DNA of 64,000 bases. Source: Flavobacteriales bacterium (lineage in GTDB: Bacteria; Bacteroidota; Bacteroidia; UBA10329). How positions within the stretch are numbered: the first letter of the stretch is position 1; the number at the start of each line of letters is the position of its first letter. Location of the stretch: assembly GCA_021739695.1 (NCBI GenBank), contig JAIPBM010000009.1:1-64000 (forward strand). The letters are read 5' to 3'. Positions 41,932 to 53,411 of the stretch are shown in pieces. The notes under the pieces were generated by a model, which was not told the DNA's origin, did no database searches, and was given only the letters and a program-made list of their open reading frames with translations. The position numbers and the translations under genes are program-made.

Positions 41932-43240
41932 CTTCCAAACCTAAGATTTCGCTGGGAAGTTGCTTACTTGCCTTAGCGCCCATTTTCTTCAATTCTTCGG
42001 CACGTTTGACCAGATTCCCTGAGCCTTCAGATAGTTTTTTCATTCCTTCCTGATACACTTTTTGTGTGGAATCCAATCGGTCACCGATCTTTTTCATGTC
42101 TTCAATAAAGCCAACAAACTTGTCGTAAAGCAGGCCGCTCTGTTCCGCAATATCAATGGCATTTTTGGTCTGGCGGTCCTGTTTCCAAATGGAGGAAACA
42201 GTGCGCAATGTGGCAAGTAGCGTAGAAGGACTTACGATCACAATGCGTTTATCCCAAGCATAATTGAAGAGTTCATCATCAGCTCGAATCGATGCACTGA
42301 AGCTACTTTCAATGGGCATGAACATCAGCACGAATTCTGGGCTGTTCATCCCTTTTGATGTGTGATAATTCTTATCAGAAAGACCCTTGATGTGGTTTTT
42401 CACCGATAACACATGCGCTTTTATCCATTTGTCTGCTTCTGCATCATCATCCGAATTCACAAACCGTTCGTAAGCAACCAACGAGACTTTGCTGTCGATA
42501 ATGATCTGCTTATTGTCTGGAAGTTGAATGACAACATCTGGAAAAAGTCTATCACCTTCATCATTATAGGTTGTTTCCTGAGTGGTGTATTCTTCACCTT
42601 TTATCAGGCCAGAACTTTCAAGAATCCGCTCCAAAATCAATTCGCCCCAATTTCCCTGTTTCTTACTATCTCCTTTCAGCGCAGCAGTTAGGTTGTGCGC
42701 TTCCTGACTGATTTCTTTATTGAGTTGATGAAGCAGTTTGATCTCGCCTTGCAACGAAGCACGTTCTTTTTGTTCATTATCATATTTCTCGTCCACTTTC
42801 TTTTCAAAATCCTTGATCCTGTCGCGAAGTGGTGTAAGAATACTCTCCAGATTTTCCTTGTTCTGATCGGTGAATTTCTTCGATTTCTCGTCCAATATTT
42901 TGTTGGCGAGATTCTCAAATTCGGTATTGAAACGCTTGTTCAGTTCCTCGAATTCCTTTTTCTGATCATTCTGCCTGTTCTCCTGGTCTTTGAAGTGCGT
43001 TCGTGCCGAAGCAAGACTTTGCTCCGTTTCAGACAATCGGTCTTGCGTTTCTTTCAGGTCCGCTTTCAGGATGTCGCGTTCTTCAGATAAACGTCTTTCG
43101 CCTTCAGCAAGTGTTGCTTTTTCGAGCTTCAGCTTCTCCAATTCGCCACTGTCCAATTCACTTGTTGTACCGCGTTTTCCAAGCAGAAAACCTACTGCCG
43201 CGCCAACCAAAATACCTACTATTAAAAATGCAAATTCCAT
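41918..43240 (-). CDS. rmuC: DNA recombination protein RmuC
   Basis: 440 aa. N-terminal membrane helix (FLIVGILVGAAVGFLLGK), a coiled coil of about 150 residues, then the RmuC domain: GNWGELILERILESSGLIKGEEYTTQ, GDRLFPDVVIQLPDNKQIIIDSKVSLVAYERF, ALRT-type LATLRTVSSIWKQDRQ. RmuC limits DNA inversions and acts as a nuclease-like factor. Co-directional with the Omp85-like gene, 47 bp upstream, and with the GWxTD gene, which overlaps it. Confidence 0.93.
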   Translation of the reverse strand: MEFAFLIVGILVGAAVGFLLGKRGTTSELDSGELEKLKLEKATLAEGERRLSEERDILKADLKETQDRLSETEQSLASARTHFKDQENRQNDQKKEFEELNKRFNTEFENLANKILDEKSKKFTDQNKENLESILTPLRDRIKDFEKKVDEKYDNEQKERASLQGEIKLLHQLNKEISQEAHNLTAALKGDSKKQGNWGELILERILESSGLIKGEEYTTQETTYNDEGDRLFPDVVIQLPDNKQIIIDSKVSLVAYERFVNSDDDAEADKWIKAHVLSVKNHIKGLSDKNYHTSKGMNSPEFVLMFMPIESSFSASIRADDELFNYAWDKRIVIVSPSTLLATLRTVSSIWKQDRQTKNAIDIAEQSGLLYDKFVGFIEDMKKIGDRLDSTQKVYQEGMKKLSEGSGNLVKRAEELKKMGAKASKQLPSEILGLEDEDQ

Positions 43241-43287
43241 TGGGCGATGAAGTTAGTTAATCGATAAGAGTTGATTGTGGAATCCGA

Positions 43288-45048
43288 TCAGAAATAACTC
43301 ACAATCCCGAAGTGGATCTTTCCGGCTCGGAAATCAATCGGGTTCTGGAACTGTTTTCCCAATGCGTAGTTGAGTGAGAATACTCCGATCTTGGTGAAGA
43401 AAGAAATACCCAAACCGAAGCCAAAAGGACGGTCAGTAATACGTTTGTTGGTAGAACGATTCTCGTAGTATGCGCCATCAAAGAAGGCAAACAGATAACT
43501 GTTCGGGTCGAGAAGAAATCGGTATTCGATGGTACCAATTCCGAACATGGTTGCGTAGATGGATTCTTCATCAAAACCACGAAGAGTTTTCAATCCACCA
43601 ATTCGGAATGCCTCGCTTTCAAACAGGTTTTCGCTTCGCATGAAGCCGCCATTTGCCCTTATCATAATGGTACTTCGGTTCGGTATCGGAACGAAGTAAG
43701 CCACTTGCAGCACAGCATTCAATTGAAATGAATTCAGCTTCAGACCATCATATCTGCTCACTTCAATCGTTGCATCTGGCAATATCTTTTTGGCACCTGC
43801 GCTTGCTTCAGCATACAGGTCAAAACCTTTGCGTGGATTAAGTCGATAATCCAATCGTTGCATTTTATAACCGAAGCCGTAAAGTTGCGTCCGCGAGTCT
43901 ACGTTATCGGGGTTTAATGTTGAAGAGGACAGAAGCGTTGATGTGGCCAACACATTGGTTGATCGGATGTCAGCAAAAATCTTGATGTGATCGTTTCCCA
44001 TCAAGTGATATTGTACACCGATCACTCCTTTGAGGTTGAGATACAGCGAATCGCGTTTGTAAAGCTCAAACGTTCCATCCAAACCGAAAGCTGTATTGAA
44101 AAGAAACGGATAAGTGAGATGAACATTCAGGTTTTGGGTTCTAGCTTGAATCTTTTTCCACGAAAGATCGATCAATTCACCACGCTTGAATGCGCTAAGT
44201 AATTTCACGGTCAACTCACCTGTTATCAGCACTTTTCCTGGGTTTTCGCTGCTTGGCAATACGCCTAAAATGCCGTTAAACTGACTGGCACGTTTCTTAT
44301 CCAAATACACATACAGATTGGCTTTCCCATCGCCAAAAACGACTTCAGGCGGTTTGACTTCTGACACAAAGGCAATTTCCTTCACACGTGTCGAAATCGG
44401 TTTGATCCGACTCTCGTTATACAATCCTTTGGGTTTGATCCCCAAATAATTTTGAAGGTATTTAGGCTGAATTCGAGCGGTGCCTTTTATAATGATGCTG
44501 TCTATTGTAAACTGCTGATTCTTCTTCAGATTCAGCCGCGCAGAAAGCTGTTGGTCAATCAGTGAAATGCTATCTAAGGCAACTTCAGCAAATGGATGTC
44601 CGTGGTTCTCATAAAACCCAACAATTCGCTTTTTCAACCCGACCAAGCGTTTTCCACTCATGCTGGTTTCAGTGAACAACTTTTCCCGATATCCAATTCT
44701 TCGCAGCACTTCATCCGGAACATTACCTGTATTGAGCGTGTGAAATTGGTATTGCACGCCAGTGTGTAATGTGAAAAACGCAGAGTCTTTTTTCCAGACC
44801 TGTTGGTCAATACCTGCTTCAGGATATCCACGCGACCTCAGCGCGCTTATCAGGTCAGTTATCGCCTTTAGCGTACTCACGGAATCTGGATAAGTTTCCT
44901 TCAATTGTCCCAATCGATTCAGCTTTTTATCTGTAATGTGCTGAACCGTTTGATCAATTATCAGGTGTTTGCGCTGCTGTGCTGAAAGCGTGCTCATTCC
45001 AATAATGAGAATGACAAGCACACTTGATATGCAGGTAAAAAACTTCAC
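43288..45048 (-). CDS. Omp85/TamA-like outer-membrane protein with POTRA domains
   Basis: 586 aa with a signal peptide (MKFFTCISSVLVILIIGMSTLSAQ). Residues 30-260 contain about three POTRA-like repeats (FYENHGHPFAEVALDSI; FTIDSIIIKGTARIQPKYLQNYLGI), followed by a ~300-residue beta-barrel ending in the aromatic strand FGIVSYF. Structure and length match the Omp85 superfamily (BamA, TamA, surface antigen D15). Whether it inserts proteins into the outer membrane or serves another role is not clear from sequence; it is shorter than BamA. Runs 25 bp after ung. Confidence 0.85.
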   Translation of the reverse strand: MKFFTCISSVLVILIIGMSTLSAQQRKHLIIDQTVQHITDKKLNRLGQLKETYPDSVSTLKAITDLISALRSRGYPEAGIDQQVWKKDSAFFTLHTGVQYQFHTLNTGNVPDEVLRRIGYREKLFTETSMSGKRLVGLKKRIVGFYENHGHPFAEVALDSISLIDQQLSARLNLKKNQQFTIDSIIIKGTARIQPKYLQNYLGIKPKGLYNESRIKPISTRVKEIAFVSEVKPPEVVFGDGKANLYVYLDKKRASQFNGILGVLPSSENPGKVLITGELTVKLLSAFKRGELIDLSWKKIQARTQNLNVHLTYPFLFNTAFGLDGTFELYKRDSLYLNLKGVIGVQYHLMGNDHIKIFADIRSTNVLATSTLLSSSTLNPDNVDSRTQLYGFGYKMQRLDYRLNPRKGFDLYAEASAGAKKILPDATIEVSRYDGLKLNSFQLNAVLQVAYFVPIPNRSTIMIRANGGFMRSENLFESEAFRIGGLKTLRGFDEESIYATMFGIGTIEYRFLLDPNSYLFAFFDGAYYENRSTNKRITDRPFGFGLGISFFTKIGVFSLNYALGKQFQNPIDFRAGKIHFGIVSYF

Positions 45049-45073
45049 GACAGCTAAACGCAGAACCGTTGGA

Positions 45074-45754
45074 TCATTGTGTGTTCAATTCCCAGTTAAT
45101 AGGCGCCATGCAATTAGAACGAAGGAAATCGTTCGTTTTGGAGAAATGCTTACAGCCGAAAAATCCCGAATAGGCGGATAATGGTGATGGATGAGGCGCT
45201 TTCAGAATCAAATGGCCTTTTTCCTTGTTGATCAACACTTCTTTATTGTGAGCAAATCTCCCCCAAAGTAGAAATACCAACTTTTCGCGTTCATCCGAAA
45301 GTTTCCGTATCACTTCATCGGTAAACTTTTCCCAGCCTTTTCCCTGATGCGAACCTGGACTCTGAGCACGCACAGTTAGCGTGGCGTTAATAAGCAACAC
45401 GCCTTGGTCTGCCCAATTTGTCAAGTTACCCGAAGTTGGTTTGCCAATTCCGAGATCAGCATGCAGTTCCTTGAAAATATTCTGAAGAGAAGGAGGGAAG
45501 CGAACACCATCATTGACCGAAAAACATAGTCCGTGGGCTTGGTTTTCTCCGTGATATGGATCTTGCCCAAGGATGACGGCTTTCACATTCGATACAGGAG
45601 TGTGGTCGAAAGCATTGAAGATCAATGAACCTGGAGGATAAATTGTCTGCGATTGTTTTTCCTTTACAAGAAACTCGCGCAGCGCATTAAAGTATGGTGC
45701 ATCTAAATCTTCCTTCAACAATTCGTACCAACTAGATTCAATCGTAGGTTTCAT
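45074..45754 (-). CDS. ung: Uracil-DNA glycosylase, family 1
   Basis: 226 aa. Removes uracil from DNA in base excision repair. Catalytic GQDPYHGENQAHGLCFSV with Asp65; NTCLTVR-like LINATLTVRAQSPGSHQGKGWE; and the substrate-binding HPSPLSAYSGFFGCKHFSKTN. Length matches the family. First gene of a run with the Omp85-like protein, rmuC and GWxTD. Confidence 0.96.
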   Translation of the reverse strand: MKPTIESSWYELLKEDLDAPYFNALREFLVKEKQSQTIYPPGSLIFNAFDHTPVSNVKAVILGQDPYHGENQAHGLCFSVNDGVRFPPSLQNIFKELHADLGIGKPTSGNLTNWADQGVLLINATLTVRAQSPGSHQGKGWEKFTDEVIRKLSDEREKLVFLLWGRFAHNKEVLINKEKGHLILKAPHPSPLSAYSGFFGCKHFSKTNDFLRSNCMAPINWELNTQ

Positions 45755-45849
45755 TTTCTTAGTGATAATTATGTCGTCTTTTCAATAACCGATGTTGAAA
45801 ACTAATGCCAAACCTTTTTCAGTTAAGCACGTAACTGGCATTCAAAGGG

Positions 45850-45857
45850 TAAATTTG
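45850..45857 (+). promoter_or_regulatory. Promoter -7 element upstream of a small lipoprotein
   Basis: TAAATTTG, exact TAnnTTTG, 72 bases before the TTG start at 45930. Confidence 0.5.
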
Positions 45858-45929
45858 CAATGCTTTTGGCAACAAACGAATTCTTTTAGGCGTTCTAAGC
45901 TCGTATCAACAAATAAACCAATAGATATT

Positions 45930-46061
45930 TTGAAAAAGTCAGCCATTTTCTTCGCAGTTCTTACCGTTACTGCTATGATTTTCTCTTCATGCAGAACAAC
46001 TGAAAGCTGCCCAGCCTACGGTAAAGCGGACGCTCCTGTTGAGCAGGGTGCGAACAGCTAA
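45930..46061 (+). CDS. Small lipoprotein with CPAY motif
   Basis: 43 aa from a TTG start (MKKSAIFFAVLTVTAMIFSSC...), which is the likely true start of a longer open frame beginning at 45792. The longer version would add 46 residues with no signal-like features. Lipobox FSSC, then a short hydrophilic tail (RTTESCPAYGKADAPVEQGANS). Short lipoproteins with CPAY just after the anchor are common in Flavobacteriia and of unknown function. Its 3' end overlaps the convergent OsmC gene by four bases. Confidence 0.62.
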   Translation: MKKSAIFFAVLTVTAMIFSSCRTTESCPAYGKADAPVEQGANS

Positions 46062-46477
46062 AGAGACAATTTCTTATATCTGAAAGAGACGGTCTGTCTT
46101 AGCTCATCGCTGAGACTGAGAGCAACAGGACAAGTTGTAGCCGCTTTTTCGAGCACTTTCTTCTGAGTTTCGGAAAGTCCTCTATCGATTATTTCCATTT
46201 CAATTTGAATTTCAGAGACCTTTCTTGGGTTCGAAGACATCATTTTGGTCACGCTCGCGTTAGTTCCAGTGATGTCTAGATTTGACTCATTGGCACGGAT
46301 TCCAATAATGGTAAGCATGCAACTGGCCAATGCCGTGGCCAATAAATCGGTGGGTGAGAACGTTCTGCCCAAACCGTTGTTATCAGTTGGAGCATCCGTA
46401 CTTATCTTGGACAAACTTTTCAGGTGTGTGGCTTCGGTGCTCAGCTCACCAATATAAATGACATGAGATGTGGTCAT
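46058..46477 (-). CDS. OsmC-family peroxiredoxin-like protein
   Basis: 139 aa. OsmC/Ohr fold: LATALASCMLTIIGIRANES with Cys53 and a second catalytic cysteine in EKAATTCPVALSLSDEL, the pair that reduces organic hydroperoxides. Starts 40 bp from the divergent gene at 46518. The family includes the osmotically induced OsmC and the Ohr resistance proteins; which one this is cannot be decided. Confidence 0.9.
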   Translation of the reverse strand: MTTSHVIYIGELSTEATHLKSLSKISTDAPTDNNGLGRTFSPTDLLATALASCMLTIIGIRANESNLDITGTNASVTKMMSSNPRKVSEIQIEMEIIDRGLSETQKKVLEKAATTCPVALSLSDELRQTVSFRYKKLSL

Positions 46478-46504
46478 GGTATCTGTTGTGGTTATGACTT
46501 ATTG

Positions 46505-46512
46505 TAACTTTG
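46505..46512 (+). promoter_or_regulatory. Promoter -7 element with very short leader
   Basis: TAACTTTG, exact TAnnTTTG, five bases before the ATG at 46518. Transcription would start at about the start codon, giving a leaderless mRNA. Confidence 0.55.
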
Positions 46513-46517
46513 CACGA

Positions 46518-47330
46518 ATGTACTGGAAGGTTTTCTATGCGGTATTCATCTTTGGCCTAACGCTGTTATCTGCGCAGTTTGCCTTGGCTCAGGACGATGG
46601 TCAGATGCAGATGCCAAAGGCTCCTAAAGGCTCCGTTGCCGATAAGATCAAAGACAGATCTTACGAAGACAAACAAGTGCTGATGAAGCAGGAGTTTACT
46701 GGAGGAGCCATGCTGCACACACAAGGTTGGGGACTTCTGCTAAGGCGATCAAAGAACAAGACCTTTCTTCGTAAACGTGTGTTTGAGTTGGAAGCGGTGA
46801 GCATGGAACATCCGAAAGAGGTGAAAACGGTAAATCCGTATTACGAGAATTCCAACAGCTACAATTATGGTGAATTGAATCAAGTGGTTGTCACCCGGTT
46901 TGGATATGGCAGGCATAACGTGCTTTATGCCAAATTTGATAAAGGTGTAGAGATTCGCTACTTATATATAGGTGGATTTTCAATGGCTTGGGCCAAACCC
47001 ATCTATTTGGAAATCGGACATCCAAGTATTCCGTATGAATACATTTCTACAGAGAGATACGATCCAGAAAAGCACACGTCAGACAACATTTTTGGACGTG
47101 CGTCTGTTTTCAAAGGAATAGATAAGATGCAGTTCTATCCAGGCATGTATGGTAAGTTCGGGTTTAGCTTTGAGTACGGACGGAAGCAGAAAAGTGTAAG
47201 GAGTTTGGAGGCAGGTGTTATTATCGATTACTACATACGAGATGTGCCCATGATGGCCAAGATTAAGAACGACCCATATTACCTTACGTTCTACTTGGCG
47301 ATTAATTTTGGCCTTAAATGGTATAGATGA
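46518..47330 (+). CDS. Hypothetical secreted protein (possible small outer-membrane barrel)
   Basis: 270 aa from the ATG at 46518, chosen because it starts the signal peptide [20 protein letters not shown] and lies just after the promoter element; longer frames to 46470 include it. The mature part starts with [11 protein letters not shown], then many short aromatic strands ([84 protein letters not shown]) ending in an aromatic residue plus Arg. This looks like a small outer-membrane beta barrel. No family recognised. Its stop overlaps the lipA start (ATGA). Confidence 0.7.
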   Translation: MYWKVFYAVFIFGLTLLSAQFALAQDDGQMQMPKAPKGSVADKIKDRSYEDKQVLMKQEFTGGAMLHTQGWGLLLRRSKNKTFLRKRVFELEAVSMEHPKEVKTVNPYYENSNSYNYGELNQVVVTRFGYGRHNVLYAKFDKGVEIRYLYIGGFSMAWAKPIYLEIGHPSIPYEYISTERYDPEKHTSDNIFGRASVFKGIDKMQFYPGMYGKFGFSFEYGRKQKSVRSLEAGVIIDYYIRDVPMMAKIKNDPYYLTFYLAINFGLKWYR

Positions 47331-48202
47331 TGAGCGAATTGAAGACCGAAGAGCCTGAGAAAAGAGCGCCCAAACCGAAATGGTTGCGGGTCAAATTGCC
47401 AACTGGAAAAGAATATCAGAAAGTAAGAGGCTTGGTTGAAGAACATAAACTTCACACCATTTGCCAAAGTGGAAATTGCCCGAATATGGGCGAATGTTGG
47501 GGTGCAGGCACTGCTACGTTCATGATTTTGGGAAATGTCTGTACACGTTCGTGTGGATTCTGCTCGGTAAGCACTGGGAGACCTGAAGAAGCTGATATTG
47601 CCGAACCTTACAAGGTGGCTCAAAGCATTAAGTTGATGGAAGTGAAGCACGCGGTGATTACTTCTGTAGATAGAGATGATCTTGAAGATGGAGGTTCCGA
47701 AATTTGGGCCGCAACAGTTCGGGCTGTGCGGAAGCACAGTCCAGGAACAACCATGGAGACCTTGATTCCGGATTTCCGTGGCGAATGGCATAACCTGCAG
47801 CGCTTAATTGAAGTGGCACCAGAAATTGTATCACACAATTTGGAGACGGTTCGGAGATTGACCAGACAAGTTCGTATTCAAGCTAAATACGATAGAAGTT
47901 TAGAAGTTCTCAAGCGATTGAAAGACGCAGGGCTTAAAACCAAATCCGGTGTCATGCTTGGATTGGGTGAAACCCGAGATGAGGTGATTGAAACAATGGA
48001 AGACCTTCGGAGTGTTGGTGTTGATATCCTTACTCTTGGCCAGTATCTGCAACCGACCAAGCAGCATCTTCCAGTGGTGGAATTCATTACACCAGAGCAG
48101 TTTAAGGAATATGAAACTCTAGGGCTTTCCATGGGTTTTAGGTTCGTTGAAAGCGGTCCATTGGTCAGGTCTTCATATCATGCCGAGAAGCATTTGTTCT
48201 GA
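47327..48202 (+). CDS. lipA: Lipoyl synthase
   Basis: 291 aa. Radical SAM enzyme that inserts two sulfurs into octanoyl-lipoyl domains. Auxiliary cluster cysteines 46, 51 and 57 ([14 protein letters not shown]), radical SAM cysteines 72, 76 and 79 (CTRSCGFC), [23 protein letters not shown], and the C-terminal RSSYHAEKH serine ligand are all present. Overlaps the upstream gene, so both are on one transcript. The ATG at 47330 would also give a full enzyme. Confidence 0.97.
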   Translation: MMSELKTEEPEKRAPKPKWLRVKLPTGKEYQKVRGLVEEHKLHTICQSGNCPNMGECWGAGTATFMILGNVCTRSCGFCSVSTGRPEEADIAEPYKVAQSIKLMEVKHAVITSVDRDDLEDGGSEIWAATVRAVRKHSPGTTMETLIPDFRGEWHNLQRLIEVAPEIVSHNLETVRRLTRQVRIQAKYDRSLEVLKRLKDAGLKTKSGVMLGLGETRDEVIETMEDLRSVGVDILTLGQYLQPTKQHLPVVEFITPEQFKEYETLGLSMGFRFVESGPLVRSSYHAEKHLF

Positions 48203-48298
48203 AAATCCTTGGATTTCAAGCCCTTAGAAGTGTAATTTTTACAGGAATTTTGCTTCAAATAGGCGGTTAGAATACACTTTCACCCCTCTTTCTTTTTC

Positions 48299-48306
48299 TA
48301 TATTTG
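48299..48306 (+). promoter_or_regulatory. Promoter -7 element of the M43 protease gene
   Basis: TATATTTG, exact TAnnTTTG, 57 bases before the ATG at 48364. Confidence 0.6.
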
Positions 48307-48363
48307 CCCCACAAGGTTTTATAGTAGCTTAATAGTAAAACCATATTTTCAACACACATACGG

Positions 48364-51228
48364 ATGAAAAAAATTCTATTCACGTCAATCGCAATTCTTG
48401 GCTTCTTTGGAGCGTTTGCACAAATGCAAGAAAAGTGTGGTGCGAACTACGTACTAAATCAGCAACTCGAGGATCCTGAAAATAGAGCCAAATACGAGGC
48501 TTTTCAAGAGGCAATTCATCGCTATGTATCCAATCCAATGGTTAAGGTTCAACGTGAAAACGGTGTGCGAATCATACCAGTTGTGTTCCACATACTCCAC
48601 GCTGGGGGTCCTGAGAACATTGGTTTGAATAAGGTTCAACAGCAACTGGATGTATTGAACGAAGATTACCGAAGGTTGAACCCTGATACTGTCAATACTC
48701 CTCAACGATTTTATGGAGATACAGAATACACAAGTTTCGTGTTCCATTCAGATTCCATTCTTGGTTTCGTGGATGATTCATCTTACATCCGATTGAACAA
48801 TAGATATGGAGAGAGTTTCGCTTTCCACTTCAATAACGGTACTGGTGGATTAGCGGATACCTTAGTTCCTAATTTCGATAATGTGATAGAAATCAATATT
48901 TCGAATAATGCAGATACATCAGACCTTGCTAGCGCGCTAACAGATGCAATCAATGCTCAGAACGGTCTGATTGCTGAGTATATCAGAGATACGGTCTTTA
49001 CTCAGGCCCCAAATTTTACTGTTAACGGTAATTTTGATTTGGAATTGAGTTATACCACTCAACCAACATTCACTACATCTTGGAATGGAACTTCTGTAGA
49101 TACTACATGGTCCAATGAACTCACGGTCGTTCTTTATCAGGATGTGTTGGATCCATTTTTACCAACAGACACCTTGTATGTTTACGATGCTAGTACCTCA
49201 TATAATGAGTTTGATGGAAGTGGAAACATTATTGGCACTCAAGAATTTGTTGAAGAAGGATTGCTCGAATTATCCTTTGTAAGTGTGCCTGTGTCACTTG
49301 GCGAATTCCGTGTAAACGTGTCTACCGATGGTTTGGGATATACGGATGATGTTTTAGTCTCTAGGATACTTCAAATTAGTTCAACCATAACACAGCAAGG
49401 AAAATACGTTCCAGCAGACTGTAATATCGAATTCCGTTTGGCAACAAAAGATCCGTTGGGTAATTGTACTGATGGTGTTGTTCGTGTTTTTACATCTAAG
49501 ACAAATAATGCTAATGATGGAACTGGATTTAAGGGAGAAAGCTATTGGAATGCGTACAGCTACCTTAATATTTGGGTCGTAACTAATATTGATAAAGACA
49601 TCCCTGGCGGTGGAACAGTTTTGGGTTATGCACAATTTCCTGCAACAGGTTTGTTGTCAACAGATGGTATTGCTGTCATCGCCTCAAACATAGACACTAG
49701 AAATAGTGGAGGAAGAACTGCCACCCACGAGGTTGGACATTGGTTGAGCTTGATACACATTTGGGGAGATGCTACATGTGGTTCTGACGATGTACTGGAT
49801 ACTCCAACTCACAACGGACCTAACTACGGTATTTGTGGTAACAATCCTGGTTATCCTCAATTTGGTGGAGGAAGCACTTACTTTTCTACACCTTATAATG
49901 TTCCAGGATGCGATCCAAATAATCCTGATGGTGAAATGTTTGATAACTACATGGATTATTCTGATGATAAGTGCATGAATATTTTTACTAGAGGTCAGAA
50001 AGCTAGAATGGACTTTACCTTGGAGGGTGATGGAACTGAGCCAGGTGTAAGAAGTTATTTGATTTCTCAGGAGAACTTGGAGGCAACTGGTGTAGCAGAT
50101 CCATATACTCAACCAGAGTGCGCTCCAATTTCATCCTTCTATTTTCAGCAGTCTGCGGATTTTGCAAATCAGAGAATGATCTGTGCTGGAGAGAACGTGA
50201 GGTTTGAAGAAAGCACGTACAATGGTGCCGTTTCTGACTATCTATGGACATTCGAAGGAGGTAGCCCAGCAACTGATACGGACAATAATCCTATCGTGAC
50301 TTACAATGATCCAGGACAGTTCGATGTTTCTCTTCAGGTTAGCAACAGCGTAGGTTCAGATACTCGTACTGAGACAGACATGGTTATCGTGAGTTCAACA
50401 ACGGCTCAATACCAAAATGATTGGGGTTACGTAGATAGTTTTTGGGGAGAGCAGGATTTCTTGGATGATTACGTTGTTTTTAATCAAGATGGTTCTGCGA
50501 ATAAATGGGAATGGTTTTACGGACCAGATGGTGGAAGCACTGGATGGGAATCGGTCAGGATGTTCAATATGGACAATAACGCAGCTGAAATTGACGAACT
50601 TGTTTCTCCATCTTACAATTTGAGCACATTATCAAATCCATCGCTTAAGTTCAGATTCTCTGGTGCGGCAGTTGACAATACGCCAAATGATGAATTGAGA
50701 GTTATGGCATCATCAGATTGTGGCGAAACTTGGTCTACAAGAGCAACATATTCAGGTTACGAATTGACGAATTCAGGTCTTGTGGTTAACAGTTACAGAC
50801 CAAATGGTGCCAGCACTTGGACTGATGTGAATGTTAGTTTAGGTAGCTCATTTGCCAATAAAGCAAACGTTCGCATTAAATTCCGTTGGACTTCAGGAGG
50901 TCGTAGCAATAACTTCTACATCGATGACATTACGCTTTCTGGAAGCCCACTTGGAATGGAAGACCTTGAGCGTCAAATTGATCTGAACGTTGCACCAAAT
51001 CCTACGGTAGGCGTAACGACAGTTGCCATGAGTTTGGTAGATGCAGCTACAGTTAGTATGGAAATGGTTGATGTACTAGGAAAAGATGTGAAAAGGTTGG
51101 TTTCGAGAGAAATGACCAACGGAACGCACAAGTTCGATATTGATATGTCGGGTTACACTTCAGGCATTTATTACTTGCGTATCATGGTTGATAATAGCAT
51201 GGTAGTGAAGAAAGTGGTTAAGAACTGA
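48364..51228 (+). CDS. Secreted M43-family zinc metalloprotease with PKD and T9SS type A domains
   Basis: 954 aa. Signal peptide MKKILFTSIAILGFFGAFAQ. N-terminal segment with IPVVFHILHAGG and YFxLNTDYRRL-like VLNEDYRRLNPDT typical of M43 (cytophagalysin) proteases. An inserted region around residues 130-350 (DTLVPNFDNVIEINISNNADTSD ... repeated IQ-like strands) is unusual. Catalytic motif HEVGHWLSLIH (455-465) with the downstream Met-turn NYMDYSDDKCMNIFT. A PKD domain follows (DYLWTFEGGSPATDTDNNPIVTYNDPGQFDVSLQV), then a beta-sandwich and a type A sorting domain (LNVAPNPTVGVTTVAMS ... GTHKFDIDMSGYTSGIYYLRIM). Degrades protein outside the cell. Confidence 0.93.
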   Translation: MKKILFTSIAILGFFGAFAQMQEKCGANYVLNQQLEDPENRAKYEAFQEAIHRYVSNPMVKVQRENGVRIIPVVFHILHAGGPENIGLNKVQQQLDVLNEDYRRLNPDTVNTPQRFYGDTEYTSFVFHSDSILGFVDDSSYIRLNNRYGESFAFHFNNGTGGLADTLVPNFDNVIEINISNNADTSDLASALTDAINAQNGLIAEYIRDTVFTQAPNFTVNGNFDLELSYTTQPTFTTSWNGTSVDTTWSNELTVVLYQDVLDPFLPTDTLYVYDASTSYNEFDGSGNIIGTQEFVEEGLLELSFVSVPVSLGEFRVNVSTDGLGYTDDVLVSRILQISSTITQQGKYVPADCNIEFRLATKDPLGNCTDGVVRVFTSKTNNANDGTGFKGESYWNAYSYLNIWVVTNIDKDIPGGGTVLGYAQFPATGLLSTDGIAVIASNIDTRNSGGRTATHEVGHWLSLIHIWGDATCGSDDVLDTPTHNGPNYGICGNNPGYPQFGGGSTYFSTPYNVPGCDPNNPDGEMFDNYMDYSDDKCMNIFTRGQKARMDFTLEGDGTEPGVRSYLISQENLEATGVADPYTQPECAPISSFYFQQSADFANQRMICAGENVRFEESTYNGAVSDYLWTFEGGSPATDTDNNPIVTYNDPGQFDVSLQVSNSVGSDTRTETDMVIVSSTTAQYQNDWGYVDSFWGEQDFLDDYVVFNQDGSANKWEWFYGPDGGSTGWESVRMFNMDNNAAEIDELVSPSYNLSTLSNPSLKFRFSGAAVDNTPNDELRVMASSDCGETWSTRATYSGYELTNSGLVVNSYRPNGASTWTDVNVSLGSSFANKANVRIKFRWTSGGRSNNFYIDDITLSGSPLGMEDLERQIDLNVAPNPTVGVTTVAMSLVDAATVSMEMVDVLGKDVKRLVSREMTNGTHKFDIDMSGYTSGIYYLRIMVDNSMVVKKVVKN

Positions 51229-51251
51229 TTAGAAAATTGAGAATGTTGGAA

Positions 51252-51280
51252 AAGCCTCCCGATATTCGGGGGGCTTTTTT
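51252..51280 (+). terminator. Rho-independent terminator
   Basis: AAGCCTCCCGA pairs with TCGGGGGGCTT (51252-51276) around a short loop, with a T run. One bulged G-T pair. Ends the M43 gene. Confidence 0.78.
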
Positions 51281-51286
51281 ATTTAA

Positions 51287-53408
<2,122 letters not shown>

Positions 53409-53411
53409 GGT

